Of a DNA stretch of 64,000 nucleotides, positions 8,624 through 16,782 are shown one piece after another. Position numbers and translations under genes: made by a program. This stretch comes from JAZDLX01 sp964538455. Its GTDB lineage: Bacteria > Electryoneota > Electryoneia > Electryoneales > Electryoneaceae. Below the pieces are notes generated by a model that worked only from the letters and a program-made list of their open reading frames with translations, was not told where the DNA came from and searched no databases. Position 1 is the stretch's first letter; every line of letters begins with the position of its first letter. The stretch is from the NCBI GenBank assembly GCA_964538455.1, contig CAZIDZ010000001.1:1-64000 (forward strand), read 5' to 3'.

Positions 8624-9328
8624 TTGGCAAAATATGTTATCCGTTGGCGAAAGCACACCGTCCTGGCGCTGGTTCTCGCGCTGTTCCCATTCACGTGGAT
8701 AGGGTGCGAGGACAACTCCGAACCCGACAATGAACCCGCTCGACTGGATGCAGTAGGCACAAAGTACTTTCCGTTCGTCGACGGCATGTACCGCCTCTAC
8801 GCCCAGGTAAACCACAGCACCGGCGACTCCAGCACCTTCAGCCATACCATCAGCGGGCCCGTGGAGATGTACGGTCAAAGCGCCTTTCTCCTCAAAGCAA
8901 CAGGTGAGTACAACAGCAACTGGAGGACATCCACGTCCAGCTATTACTACGCTTCCATTGACGACACACTCTATGAATACAACGACATCTGGCAGAAAGT
9001 CTCAGCCCTGATCGACCTCGAAACCGCGCAGATCGGCGATACGCTCTTCTATTACCACGTCGACTCCACTTACATCTTTGACCAGGTGCTCAGCCTGAGC
9101 GAAACCGTGGAGACTCCTACCGGCACCTTCCACAACTGTCTCCTGTACCGGGACATTTGGATCCACCCCGGCGAGTTCACCGACTACGGTGACAGCACCC
9201 TGATGCACATCTGGTACGCATCTGGAGTCGGCATGGTGAAGAACGAATGGGGAGAGTACATCCCTGAGAACCTGGACGCCGGAGAGATCACGAGCGAGAC
9301 AACTCTGATCAAATTCGAGATTCGCTGA
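8624..9328 (+). CDS. Lipoprotein, third tandem paralogue
   Basis: 234 residues. The frame is closed by a TAG at 8612, so the TTG at 8624, just after a run of seven G, is the best start; no in-frame ATG exists before the signal peptide. Lipobox FTWIGC at about residue 28. YFPFVDGMYRLYAQ corresponds to the opening block of the two preceding genes and TPTGTFHNCLLYRD to their Cys block. Acidic, Ser/Thr/Tyr-rich mature domain of unknown function. The three genes diverge strongly outside these blocks, so the duplications are old. Confidence 0.7.
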   Translation: MAKYVIRWRKHTVLALVLALFPFTWIGCEDNSEPDNEPARLDAVGTKYFPFVDGMYRLYAQVNHSTGDSSTFSHTISGPVEMYGQSAFLLKATGEYNSNWRTSTSSYYYASIDDTLYEYNDIWQKVSALIDLETAQIGDTLFYYHVDSTYIFDQVLSLSETVETPTGTFHNCLLYRDIWIHPGEFTDYGDSTLMHIWYASGVGMVKNEWGEYIPENLDAGEITSETTLIKFEIR

Positions 9329-9411
9329 CCGTTTCCCCACAGCCCCGCTCAGATCGTCCTCCAGCGTGGACGCACGTATGCACGACTCCCTGATCGTCCT
9401 ATATTTGACGC

Positions 9412-10668
9412 ATGGCCGACCGTCACCCCGACATCGCACGGCATGCAGCCGAATTGGATAAATGCGTCACCTGCGCCGTCTGCCAGTCGGTCTGCCCCTC
9501 GTTCCAACTCTCGGGGCTCGAGCGGCTGAGCCCGCGCGGCAGAATTGTGCTGCTGCGCAGGCTGCTCGCCGGGGACATCGAACCGGAGCAGATCAGCCCG
9601 GACGCCTTCGACTTTTGCACCCTCTGCTACGCCTGCCAGACCGCCTGCCCTGCCGGAGTGGAAACGGACCTGCTGTTCATCGCCGCCCGCAAGACGCTCG
9701 CGGACGCCAACGGCATCCCCCGTGCGAAACGGGTGGTCTTCTCCACGCTGGAAAAACCAGAGCGGGTGAACCTCGCTGTGACCGCAGGGAGTATCGCGCA
9801 GAAGGTGGTCGGACGGAGAGCGGTGAACGCGCTCGCGGGCGGGATGGCGGTGCCACCGCTGCGATTCCGGCCGCTGCTCCGCGAACTGGCGGATGTGATC
9901 GAGCCCGTTGGGCGCCGCCGTGCCCGTGTCGGCCTGTTCGTCGGGTGCATGGCGAATTACGTCAGCAACGGTCCGGCGCGGGCGTCGGTTGAGGTGCTGC
10001 GTCGGCTTGGCGTCGAGGTCGTGATCCCGAAGCGGCAAGTTTGCTGCGGAGCCCCGGCGTTCAACAACGGGGATTTCGAGACCGCGCGCCGCCTCGCGCG
10101 TCGCAACCTGGACATCTTCCGCGAAGCGGATGTGGACGCGATCATCAGCCCGGACGCCACCTGCGGCGGAGCCTTCCGCCACGAGTACCCCGAACTGCTG
10201 TCGGCGGACAAAAAGTATTCGGCGGTTGCCGAGGAGATGGCGTGGCTGAGCGTGGACTGGGCGAGTTTCGTGTTGATGCAGCTCGACCCCACGTTCCCCG
10301 AGACAAAACAGCCCCCGCTCATTGTCACCGTGCACGATTCCTGCCACCTGGCGCACACTGCGGGAACGCACGGGAATGTCCGTGAGGTGCTGCAACGGCT
10401 ACCGGGAGTGACGATCGTCGAGATGGAGGAGTCGACAGTCTGCTGCGGTTTCGGGGGGTCGTTCTCCTCGATCTACCCGGAAGAATCAGAACGTTGGCAG
10501 CGGCGGAAGATCGGGCACATCGCCGACACCCGGGCCGAGGTGGCGGTAGCGGCGAGTCCCGGGTGCATCGCCACGCTACGCGAGACGATGGCGCGCGGAG
10601 AGGGCCCGAACATCCGCCTGCTGCACCCGGCGGAGCTGATCGTCGAGCGGTGCGACTGGGGGGAATGA
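9412..10668 (+). CDS. (Fe-S)-binding oxidoreductase subunit, GlcF/DUF224 type
   Basis: 418 residues. Two 4Fe-4S cluster motifs at the N terminus: C18, C21, C24, C28 and C69, C72, C75, C79. Two cysteine-rich CCG domains follow (VCCGAPAFNNGD and VCCGFGGSFSS, each with an upstream Cys). This is the layout of glycolate oxidase subunit GlcF and of heterodisulfide-reductase-D-like electron carriers. No membrane helix is present. No flavoprotein GlcD/E gene lies beside it; the next gene downstream, 80 bases on, is an acyl-CoA dehydrogenase, so electron transfer from acyl-CoA oxidation (through ETF) to quinone is a reasonable alternative to glycolate oxidation. Family firm, partner uncertain. Confidence 0.88.
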   Translation: MADRHPDIARHAAELDKCVTCAVCQSVCPSFQLSGLERLSPRGRIVLLRRLLAGDIEPEQISPDAFDFCTLCYACQTACPAGVETDLLFIAARKTLADANGIPRAKRVVFSTLEKPERVNLAVTAGSIAQKVVGRRAVNALAGGMAVPPLRFRPLLRELADVIEPVGRRRARVGLFVGCMANYVSNGPARASVEVLRRLGVEVVIPKRQVCCGAPAFNNGDFETARRLARRNLDIFREADVDAIISPDATCGGAFRHEYPELLSADKKYSAVAEEMAWLSVDWASFVLMQLDPTFPETKQPPLIVTVHDSCHLAHTAGTHGNVREVLQRLPGVTIVEMEESTVCCGFGGSFSSIYPEESERWQRRKIGHIADTRAEVAVAASPGCIATLRETMARGEGPNIRLLHPAELIVERCDWGE

Positions 10669-10748
10669 GGCTCGCGAGGCGGCGGGTTGACCGGGTCGCG
10701 GTAGATCACAACCTTTGGACATTAAATAACCACACCCACGAGGTACCC

Positions 10749-11906
10749 ATGTCCTACGACGCCACCGACATGTTCCTGACCGACGAGCAAAAAATGCTCC
10801 GCGATACGGTCCGTGATTTCGCCGAGGCGGAGGTGAAACCGATTGCCGCCGAGATCGACGAGGAGGAGCGCTTTCCCACCGAGACCGTCAAGAAGATGGC
10901 GGAGCTCGGGCTGCTTGGAATCTGCTTCGACGAGAAGTACGGGGGCGCGGGAATGGATACGCTCTCCTACATCATCGCCGTCGAGGAACTCTCCCGCGTC
11001 TGCGCCTCGACCGGGATCACCCTCGCCGCGCATATCAGCCTCGGCATCGGCCCCATCGACCTGTTCGGCACCGAAGAGCAGAAGCGGAAATACATGCCTC
11101 CGCTCTGCGCCGGCGAATATCTCGGAGCGTTCGGGCTCACCGAACCCAACGCGGGTTCCGACGCTGGGGGTACCGAGTCCACGGCGGTGCTCGACGGGAA
11201 CGAATGGGTGCTGAACGGCTCCAAGATCTACTGCACCAACGGCTCGGTGGCGGGCACGGTGGTCGCCACCGCGGTCACCGACAAGAGCAAGGGCACCAAG
11301 GGGATCAGCTCCTTTATCGTCGAGACCGGCAACCCCGGCTTCAGCGTCGGCAAACATGAAAGGAAACTGGGAATCCGAGGGTCCGACACGGTGGAGGTTC
11401 ATTTCGAGGACTGCCGCATCCCCAAGGAGAACATCCTTGGCACTCCCGGCGAGGGGTTCAAGCAGTTCCTGATCACCCTCGACGGCGGGCGAATTTCGAT
11501 CGGCGCGATGGCGCTCGGGATCGCGCAGGGGGCGTTCGAACAGTCGCTAGCGTACAGCCAGGAGCGACAGCAGTTCGGCAAACCGATCGCGGCGTTCCAG
11601 ACGATCCAGAACAAGCTCGCTGACATGGCGACGGAGATCGAGGCGGCGCGTCACCTGGTCTACCACGCCGCCCGGTTGAAGGACGCAGGCAAGAGCTACA
11701 GCCGCCAGAGCGCGATCGCAAAGCTCTACGCCAGCGAGGTGTCGGTGCGTGTCACCAACGAGGCGATCCAGACTCACGGCGGGTACGGGTACATCAAGGA
11801 GTATCCCGTGGAGCGGATGTTCCGCGACGCGAAACTGACGACGATCGGCGAGGGGACGAGCGAGATTCAGAAACTGGTGATCGCGAGGAATTTGCTGGGG
11901 CGGTGA
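10749..11906 (+). CDS. Acyl-CoA dehydrogenase (short/medium chain type)
   Basis: 385 residues, the normal length. ATG 10749 with GAGG six bases upstream; the open frame extends further but without a site. FAD/substrate motif GAFGLTEPNAGSDAGG near residue 125 and the C-terminal block GGYGYIKEYPVERMFRDAK followed by GEGTSEIQ, whose first Glu is the catalytic base in short-chain acyl-CoA dehydrogenases. Oxidises an acyl-CoA to the 2-enoyl-CoA, passing electrons to ETF. Probably cotranscribed with the Fe-S protein upstream. Chain length cannot be set from sequence. A paralogue is at 30105-31259. Confidence 0.94.
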   Translation: MSYDATDMFLTDEQKMLRDTVRDFAEAEVKPIAAEIDEEERFPTETVKKMAELGLLGICFDEKYGGAGMDTLSYIIAVEELSRVCASTGITLAAHISLGIGPIDLFGTEEQKRKYMPPLCAGEYLGAFGLTEPNAGSDAGGTESTAVLDGNEWVLNGSKIYCTNGSVAGTVVATAVTDKSKGTKGISSFIVETGNPGFSVGKHERKLGIRGSDTVEVHFEDCRIPKENILGTPGEGFKQFLITLDGGRISIGAMALGIAQGAFEQSLAYSQERQQFGKPIAAFQTIQNKLADMATEIEAARHLVYHAARLKDAGKSYSRQSAIAKLYASEVSVRVTNEAIQTHGGYGYIKEYPVERMFRDAKLTTIGEGTSEIQKLVIARNLLGR

Positions 11907-11925
11907 TTAGGTAGATGCTATGATT

Positions 11926-11986
11926 TGCATAAATCTGGGACAGTCCCTCTAAAACTCAACTTCTTTGGGACAGTCCCGATTTATGC
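11926..11986. repeat. Long inverted repeat with GGGACAGTCCC cores
   Basis: Left arm TGCATAAATCTGGGACAGTCCC (11926-11947, of which each 11-base GGGACAGTCCC is itself nearly palindromic) pairs with GGGACAGTCCC plus GATTTATGCA (11967-11986) across a 19-base loop. The related word GGGACTGTCCC recurs at 12567-12577. REP- or MITE-like. Confidence 0.75.
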
Positions 11987-11995
11987 ATTCACCTT

Positions 11996-12032
11996 ACTAG
12001 AAACCCGGCTGACGGGGCAGCCGGGCCACACG
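11996..12032. repeat. Constant-flank hairpin repeat, copy 3
   Basis: ACTAGAAACCCGGCTG, loop ACGGGG, CAGCCGGGCCACAC. Directly abuts the GGGACAGTCCC repeat. Confidence 0.72.
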
Positions 12033-12104
12033 CTTTTTCCAGAGATTTTCACTGCATTCAAAATGATGAATCTCTGATGGCTTGCCCGATGTCAACCGCT
12101 CGCG

Positions 12105-12473
12105 TTATTTCTTCCGGGAGCCTTTGAGGTAGCCGATGAAGGCCAGGACCGCGCGCTGCTCCTCGTCGCTCAACTCTTCGTTGCGCAGGGCAGCTTCGAG
12201 GAAGGAAGGCTTGCCGCTCGGGCCGGTTGGTTTTGCGGGAACGTAGTCCGCCAGCTCCATCAACCGCTCGTAGGAGCAGTCCAACACCTCCGCCAGCCGC
12301 ATCAGCACCCGTGGGGATGGATTCTTGACCACGCCGTTCTCCAATTTCTGCAGATAGGCAACCGAGATTTTCGCGGGCTCCGCCACCGCCGCGAGGCTGA
12401 CACCCCGCAGCTTCCGCAGCGCCTTCAACTCCTCGGCGAGCTGTTCCGATGAATTCGCAGTGCTATCTACCAT
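12105..12473 (-). CDS. XRE-family transcriptional regulator
   Basis: 122 residues. A Cro/CI-type helix-turn-helix covers about residues 13-68 (LRKLRGVSLAAVAEPA, then ISVAYLQKLENG and SPRVLMRLAEVLDCS). The C-terminal 45 residues (SFLEAALRNEELSDEEQRAV and on) are an alpha-helical tail that may mediate dimerisation. The start codon sits inside a perfect 8+8 inverted repeat that also overlaps the -10 box of a near-consensus promoter, so it probably represses itself. No ribosome site is visible and the transcript would begin within a few bases of the ATG, implying a leaderless or near-leaderless mRNA. Targets unknown; no toxin or peptidase partner lies beside it. Confidence 0.88.
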   Translation of the reverse strand: MVDSTANSSEQLAEELKALRKLRGVSLAAVAEPAKISVAYLQKLENGVVKNPSPRVLMRLAEVLDCSYERLMELADYVPAKPTGPSGKPSFLEAALRNEELSDEEQRAVLAFIGYLKGSRKK

Positions 12474-12494
12474 AGTAGACGTAATATACTATGG
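12470..12494. promoter_or_regulatory. Probable operator of the XRE regulator
   Basis: CCATAGTA (12470-12477) and TACTATGG (12487-12494) form a perfect 8+8 inverted repeat with nine bases between. It covers both the start codon and the -10 element. A second inverted repeat, GTTGAC-N8-GTCAAC at 12494-12513, covers the -35 region. Confidence 0.65.
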
Positions 12495-12512
12495 TTGACT
12501 CCGGCGTGTCAA
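12483..12512 (-). promoter_or_regulatory. Sigma-70-like promoter of the XRE regulator
   Basis: On the minus strand TTGACA-N18-TATATT ends nine bases before the ATG. The -35 is consensus and the -10 is one base off. Confidence 0.7.
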
Positions 12513-12566
12513 CACGCTACATTGAACAGGTGGAACGGGGCCCACTCGTCCGCAATGACACCAGGC

Positions 12567-12577
12567 GGGACTGTCCC
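12567..12577. repeat. Single GGGACTGTCCC palindrome
   Basis: Reverse complement of the core of the inverted repeat at 11926-11986, isolated upstream of the next hairpin repeat. Confidence 0.5.
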
Positions 12578-12596
12578 GGTATGTAGACAAACACCT

Positions 12597-12675
12597 TTAG
12601 TAGAAACCCGGCCATCCCGCGTGAATGCTTTCAATGACTATAGAGAGAAACGTGCGGGATGACCGGGCCACCCGT
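12597..12675. repeat. Constant-flank hairpin repeat, copy 4
   Basis: TTAGTAGAAACCCGGCC and ACCGGGCCACCC flank arms CCCGGCCATCCCGC and GCGGGATGACCGGG, 13 of 14 positions paired, with a 35-base A/T-rich loop. With the two preceding entries it fills most of the 303-base gap 12474-12776. Confidence 0.78.
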
Positions 12676-12776
12676 CCATACGTCATCCGCTGGAGCTGAT
12701 CTCGATCTGGGAATGCCGGAAAACGTCTTTGGCGACAAGGGTTTCCTCGATTCACGGCCTAACAGGGGGAAAAGCC

Positions 12777-14498
12777 ATGAGACCGATCGAAACGCTGCGG
12801 CCACAGTTGAAGAGGCTGGACGGCAAGGATTACGGCGCGTACCAGTCCCTCTGCGGCGAGTACCGTTACCCGGACTTCGAGCTGCTGATCGACCGGATCC
12901 CGAAAGACCCTTACGCCCCTCCCCACACCGGCGTCTACCGCGCGCGAGTGGGCCGCGAGGCCTCCGGCTTTCCCGCGGAGATGACCGCCAAAGAGATTCA
13001 CAGGATCGCGCTGTGCGACACCCTAGCAAGGGTGTTCTACGAGAACTGCGAACGGTTTTCGAAGGGCCGCCGCGGCACAGGGTACAGCGGTGTGATCACG
13101 CTGTCACAACCGGGGCAGGCGATCCTACGCAGAACCTCGATGACGGTGAGCGAGGAGTTTGTGGAGGCCCGGTTCTTCATCGGCCTTCCCGCGAAGAACC
13201 GGATAATCGATTCCGGGATTGCGGAGACGATGCTGTTCGATGAACTCCCGGCGATCGTGAGGGCGTCTCTGTTCGCCGGCGCGCTCGACAACGGGGAGCT
13301 CCGAGCCAGCCTGCTGACAGCGGAGGACGCGGATTTTCTTCGCAGCCGTCTCGACGAGCTCGGCCTGGTGGCGTTCGTCGCAGACGGTTCGATCCTGCCG
13401 CGCAGGAGCGGGATGGACGAACGTCCGCTTAAATCCGGCGAGGCGGTGGTGTTCCGTTCGCCCGATTCGCTCCGGATCAGCGCGGAGCTGCCGAACGCGG
13501 GGACGGTCAGCGGAATGGGGATTCCGAGGGGTGTGACGCTACTGGTGGGAGGCGGCTATCACGGCAAATCAACTCTTCTGCAGGCGATCGAGCAGGGTGT
13601 GTACAACCACATTCCGGGCGACGGCCGCGAGTACTGTGTGTCGCTGCCCGGGACGGCGAAAGTCCGCGCCTACAGCGGACGGCCTGTCACCTGCACCGAC
13701 ATCTCGGCGTTCATCCGGAACATTCCGAGAGAAAGGGATACCTCGAGTTTCACCACAGGAAACGCCAGCGGGAGCACCTCCCAGGCGGCGTTCATCTCGG
13801 AGGCGATCGAGTCTGGCGCGAAAGTGTTGCTGATGGATGAGGACACCTGCGCGACCAACTTTCTGATTCGTGACCAACGGATGCAGCAACTGGTAAGGAA
13901 GGAACACGAACCGATCACGGCGTTCATCGACTGTGTCCGTCAACTGTATGACGAACATGGCATCTCGACGGTGCTCGTGCTCGGCGGTTCGGGGGATTAC
14001 CTGAATGTTGCGGACCGCGTGATCCAGATGAAGGAATTCGTGCCCTGCGACGTGACGGCGGAGGCAAAACATATCGTAGAGCAGCTCCCGTCGGTTCGCG
14101 CTCACGAGGGCGGAGAACAAATTCTTCCCCCGCAGCCGCGCATTCCGCTCCCGGACACACTCGAGCCGCGAAACGAGCACGGCCACTACAGAATCTACGC
14201 TCCCGACGCGAGGACGCTGGTATACGGGAGAATGACGGTCGACCTCGCGGACGTCGAACAGTTGCTTGAACCCGCACAGGTCAAAGCGATCGGACTGGCG
14301 ATCGAATACGCGCGGAAGTTCATGGATGGCAAAACGACGCTGCTCGATGTCGTCGATAAGGTTATGGCGAAGATCGAAAGCGGGGGGCTCGATCTGCTCG
14401 ACCGCTATCTGACCGGCGACCTCGTGGAGTTCCGCGGTTTGGAACTCACCGCCGTCTTGAATCGAATGCGGGATCTTGCCATCAGGCAGATTCAGTAA
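12777..14498 (+). CDS. ABC-class P-loop ATPase (predicted, MRB1590-like family)
   Basis: 573 residues from ATG 12777 behind AGGGGGA. Walker A GGGYHGKST near residue 262 and Walker B VLLMDEDTCATNFLIRD near 350 are clear; the large N-terminal domain and a C-terminal helical domain are those of the predicted ATPases of the ABC class (Pfam ABC_ATPase). There are no membrane segments, so it is not a transporter. The trypanosome relative MRB1590 is an RNA-editing factor that binds RNA, as I recall, which suggests a nucleic-acid role for the bacterial proteins too, but that is inference. It is followed after 99 bases by a small membrane protein. Family call good, cellular role unknown. Confidence 0.85.
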   Translation: MRPIETLRPQLKRLDGKDYGAYQSLCGEYRYPDFELLIDRIPKDPYAPPHTGVYRARVGREASGFPAEMTAKEIHRIALCDTLARVFYENCERFSKGRRGTGYSGVITLSQPGQAILRRTSMTVSEEFVEARFFIGLPAKNRIIDSGIAETMLFDELPAIVRASLFAGALDNGELRASLLTAEDADFLRSRLDELGLVAFVADGSILPRRSGMDERPLKSGEAVVFRSPDSLRISAELPNAGTVSGMGIPRGVTLLVGGGYHGKSTLLQAIEQGVYNHIPGDGREYCVSLPGTAKVRAYSGRPVTCTDISAFIRNIPRERDTSSFTTGNASGSTSQAAFISEAIESGAKVLLMDEDTCATNFLIRDQRMQQLVRKEHEPITAFIDCVRQLYDEHGISTVLVLGGSGDYLNVADRVIQMKEFVPCDVTAEAKHIVEQLPSVRAHEGGEQILPPQPRIPLPDTLEPRNEHGHYRIYAPDARTLVYGRMTVDLADVEQLLEPAQVKAIGLAIEYARKFMDGKTTLLDVVDKVMAKIESGGLDLLDRYLTGDLVEFRGLELTAVLNRMRDLAIRQIQ

Positions 14499-14597
14499 AC
14501 TCCAGCTACCGTTGACTGGGTGGCTCCCTCGCATCAAGTTGTATCCAACTGTGCAAAGCGGGCATTGCGGCGCAAGAGCGAAAGACCGGAGGGCACG

Positions 14598-14978
14598 ATG
14601 GAAGCACTTGAGACCAGAGTGATCGTCACGGGAATCCTATTTCTGCTCTCGGCGGCTTCGGGCACAGCGGTCCGTCTCTTCGGCAGACCCTTGAACAACG
14701 CGGTCTTCACTGTGCACAAACTGCTTGCCCTCGGCTTCGCGGTATTCTCCGCTCTGCTCGTGCACATGCTGCTGAAAAACTACGCCAGCAACGCCTTTGT
14801 GATTATCCTGACCGTCCTTTCCGGTGCGCTGCTGCTCATACTACTGGTTACAGGCGGAGTATTGAGTTTCGATAAGCTGGCCAGTGACAGACTGAAAGTG
14901 ATTCACAAAGCTATGCCCGTTCTGCTGGTCGTATCCCTGATCGTGATGATCTACGTCCAGGTTCGGACATCGCTGTGA
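14598..14978 (+). CDS. Four-helix membrane protein with buried histidines
   Basis: 126 residues from ATG 14598 with GGAGG eight bases upstream. Four predicted membrane helices at about 8-30, 40-62, 68-92 and 100-121. His residues sit in or at the ends of helix 2 (VHKLLAL, LLVHMLL) and helix 4 (VIHKAMPVLL), a pattern that recalls small four-helix b-type cytochromes, though no family is recognised. It lies between the ABC-class ATPase and the M48 protease, all on one strand. Membrane location is secure; haem binding is only a suggestion. Confidence 0.68.
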   Translation: MEALETRVIVTGILFLLSAASGTAVRLFGRPLNNAVFTVHKLLALGFAVFSALLVHMLLKNYASNAFVIILTVLSGALLLILLVTGGVLSFDKLASDRLKVIHKAMPVLLVVSLIVMIYVQVRTSL

Positions 14979-15114
14979 GTGATCCCGCGTTTTGCCAATA
15001 GTGACGGGCTCTCGACGCTCTCGAGCTTTTATGGGTATTCAGAGCCGTGCGTGGACGTTCGCGCCGTGTGAGTGTACGTTTCTCTCAACCCATCCATCGC
15101 CGGAGAAATGAGCC

Positions 15115-16506
15115 ATGTCCCTGCTGCGCTACCCGTTGACTCCCGTGATGATCCTGCTGCTTTCCGTGCTGCTGGCGCTTGCCGCCGTGCCCGCCTCCGC
15201 CCAACCCGAAGACCGTGAATCCGAAACCGCGGGCGAGCTCTCCAGCGCCAATGAGATGGATGTGGAGGAGGTTGAGGACGTGGAGACGCTGCCGGTGCCC
15301 GTCCCCGAACCCTCCGCCAAGGCGATGAGATACTACCGGAGCGGGAATCTACTCTGGATTGTGAAGAACGTTGTCGCCATCGGTGTCCCTCTATTGGTGC
15401 TGTTCCTCGGCTGGTCGGGTAAGATCGGTGCGTTTGCGAAACGGGTGACCCGTAGGTGGTGGTTCGGCTTCGCCCTTTACTTCGCGATCATCGCCGCGAT
15501 CATCAGCCTGATCACTTTGCCACTGGACATGTACGCGGAATATTTCCGGCAGCACGCCTATGGGCTGTCAACGCAGTCATTCGGCAGTTGGCTCGGGGAT
15601 TGGGCGAAGAACCTGATGGTTCTGGTCATTTTCGGCTGGCTCATCATCTGGATCCCCTTCCAATTGATCAAGCGCCGTCCGAAACGGTGGTGGCTTGCAT
15701 TCGGGATCGGCTCGGTGCCGGTGGCTGCGCTGATCCTGCTGATTACCCCAATCTGGATCGATCCGCTGTTCAACCATTTTGGCCCGATGAAGGACAAGGA
15801 CCTTGAGGCGAAAATCCTGACCCTCGCCGACCGTGCCGGGATCGAGGGAAGCCGTGTCTTCGAGGTGGACAAATCGGCGAAAACAAATACGGTGAACGCC
15901 TATGTCACCGGTTTTGCTTCGACGAAACGGATTGTGCTCTGGGATACAATCATCAAGAAGCTGAACGACCGCGAACTGCTGTTCGTGATGGGGCACGAGA
16001 TGGGTCACTACGTGCTCGGGCATGTGTGGAAGATGATTCTGCTCGTGGGTGTGCTGATCACTTTTGCGATGTGGATCGTGCACCTGACCGCGGGCTGGTT
16101 CCTGCGGCGATGGGGCGCAGAACGGTTCGGAGTAACGGAACTCGGCGACTACGCCAGTTTCCCGCTGATGCTGGCGCTCGTGACGGCCGTTTTCTTCCTG
16201 CTGCTACCGGGCATCAACGCATACAGCCGCGGCCAGGAGCACGCCTGCGACACCTTCGGCCTTGAACTGACGCATGACAATTACGCGGCCGCATCCGCCT
16301 TTGCGGACCTTCAAGAGCAGAACCTCGCCAACCCACGCCCCGGCTGGCTGTATGTGACCTGGCGGATGTCCCACCCCCCGCTCGGCAAACGGATCGACTT
16401 CTGCAACACCTACAAACCGTGGGAGACCGAACGACCGCTGAAGTACGAGAAGTATTTCAGGGAATCTGGCGTCTCCAGCTCCCCCGATCCGGACACGTCG
16501 CCGTAG
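15115..16506 (+). CDS. M48 (Ste24-like) membrane zinc metalloprotease
   Basis: 463 residues. N-terminal signal-like helix, an acidic linker (residues 30-70 rich in Glu), then several membrane helices and the zinc motif HEMGH at 294-298 with third ligand Glu375 in GQEHACD. N-x-x-x-N-A-Y (NTVNAYVTG) and the terminal SHPPLGKRI are typical of CAAX-protease-like Ste24 proteins. It probably degrades or processes membrane proteins; bacteria lack prenylated substrates, so the substrate is unknown. The unusual part is the cleavable-looking leader plus acidic linker before the core, about 70 residues longer than the compact family members. The start has GGAGAAATGAGCC upstream. Confidence 0.92.
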   Translation: MSLLRYPLTPVMILLLSVLLALAAVPASAQPEDRESETAGELSSANEMDVEEVEDVETLPVPVPEPSAKAMRYYRSGNLLWIVKNVVAIGVPLLVLFLGWSGKIGAFAKRVTRRWWFGFALYFAIIAAIISLITLPLDMYAEYFRQHAYGLSTQSFGSWLGDWAKNLMVLVIFGWLIIWIPFQLIKRRPKRWWLAFGIGSVPVAALILLITPIWIDPLFNHFGPMKDKDLEAKILTLADRAGIEGSRVFEVDKSAKTNTVNAYVTGFASTKRIVLWDTIIKKLNDRELLFVMGHEMGHYVLGHVWKMILLVGVLITFAMWIVHLTAGWFLRRWGAERFGVTELGDYASFPLMLALVTAVFFLLLPGINAYSRGQEHACDTFGLELTHDNYAAASAFADLQEQNLANPRPGWLYVTWRMSHPPLGKRIDFCNTYKPWETERPLKYEKYFRESGVSSSPDPDTSP

Positions 16507-16782
16507 CCGGTAAAGACCCCGTTGTTGTGCCCGGTGTTTTGGGGGGTTCAATCTTCGATCCTGTCCGAAATATTGGCTTGAACGTTGATGTTTTCCGGCA
16601 ACAAGCGATTCCCTTACTAGCTTTCGCCGCTGTCTTACAGCGGCCTTCGTATTATCTCGCCTCGCCCTGGAGCCATCACGATGAAACCCCACGATGCCTC
16701 ACGCGTCTTTTATCTTGATGGCGTTAGGGAGGGATAACACCTCTCGCACGCTTGCCCTTTCTGCGAAAACATCGAGGCTGCG

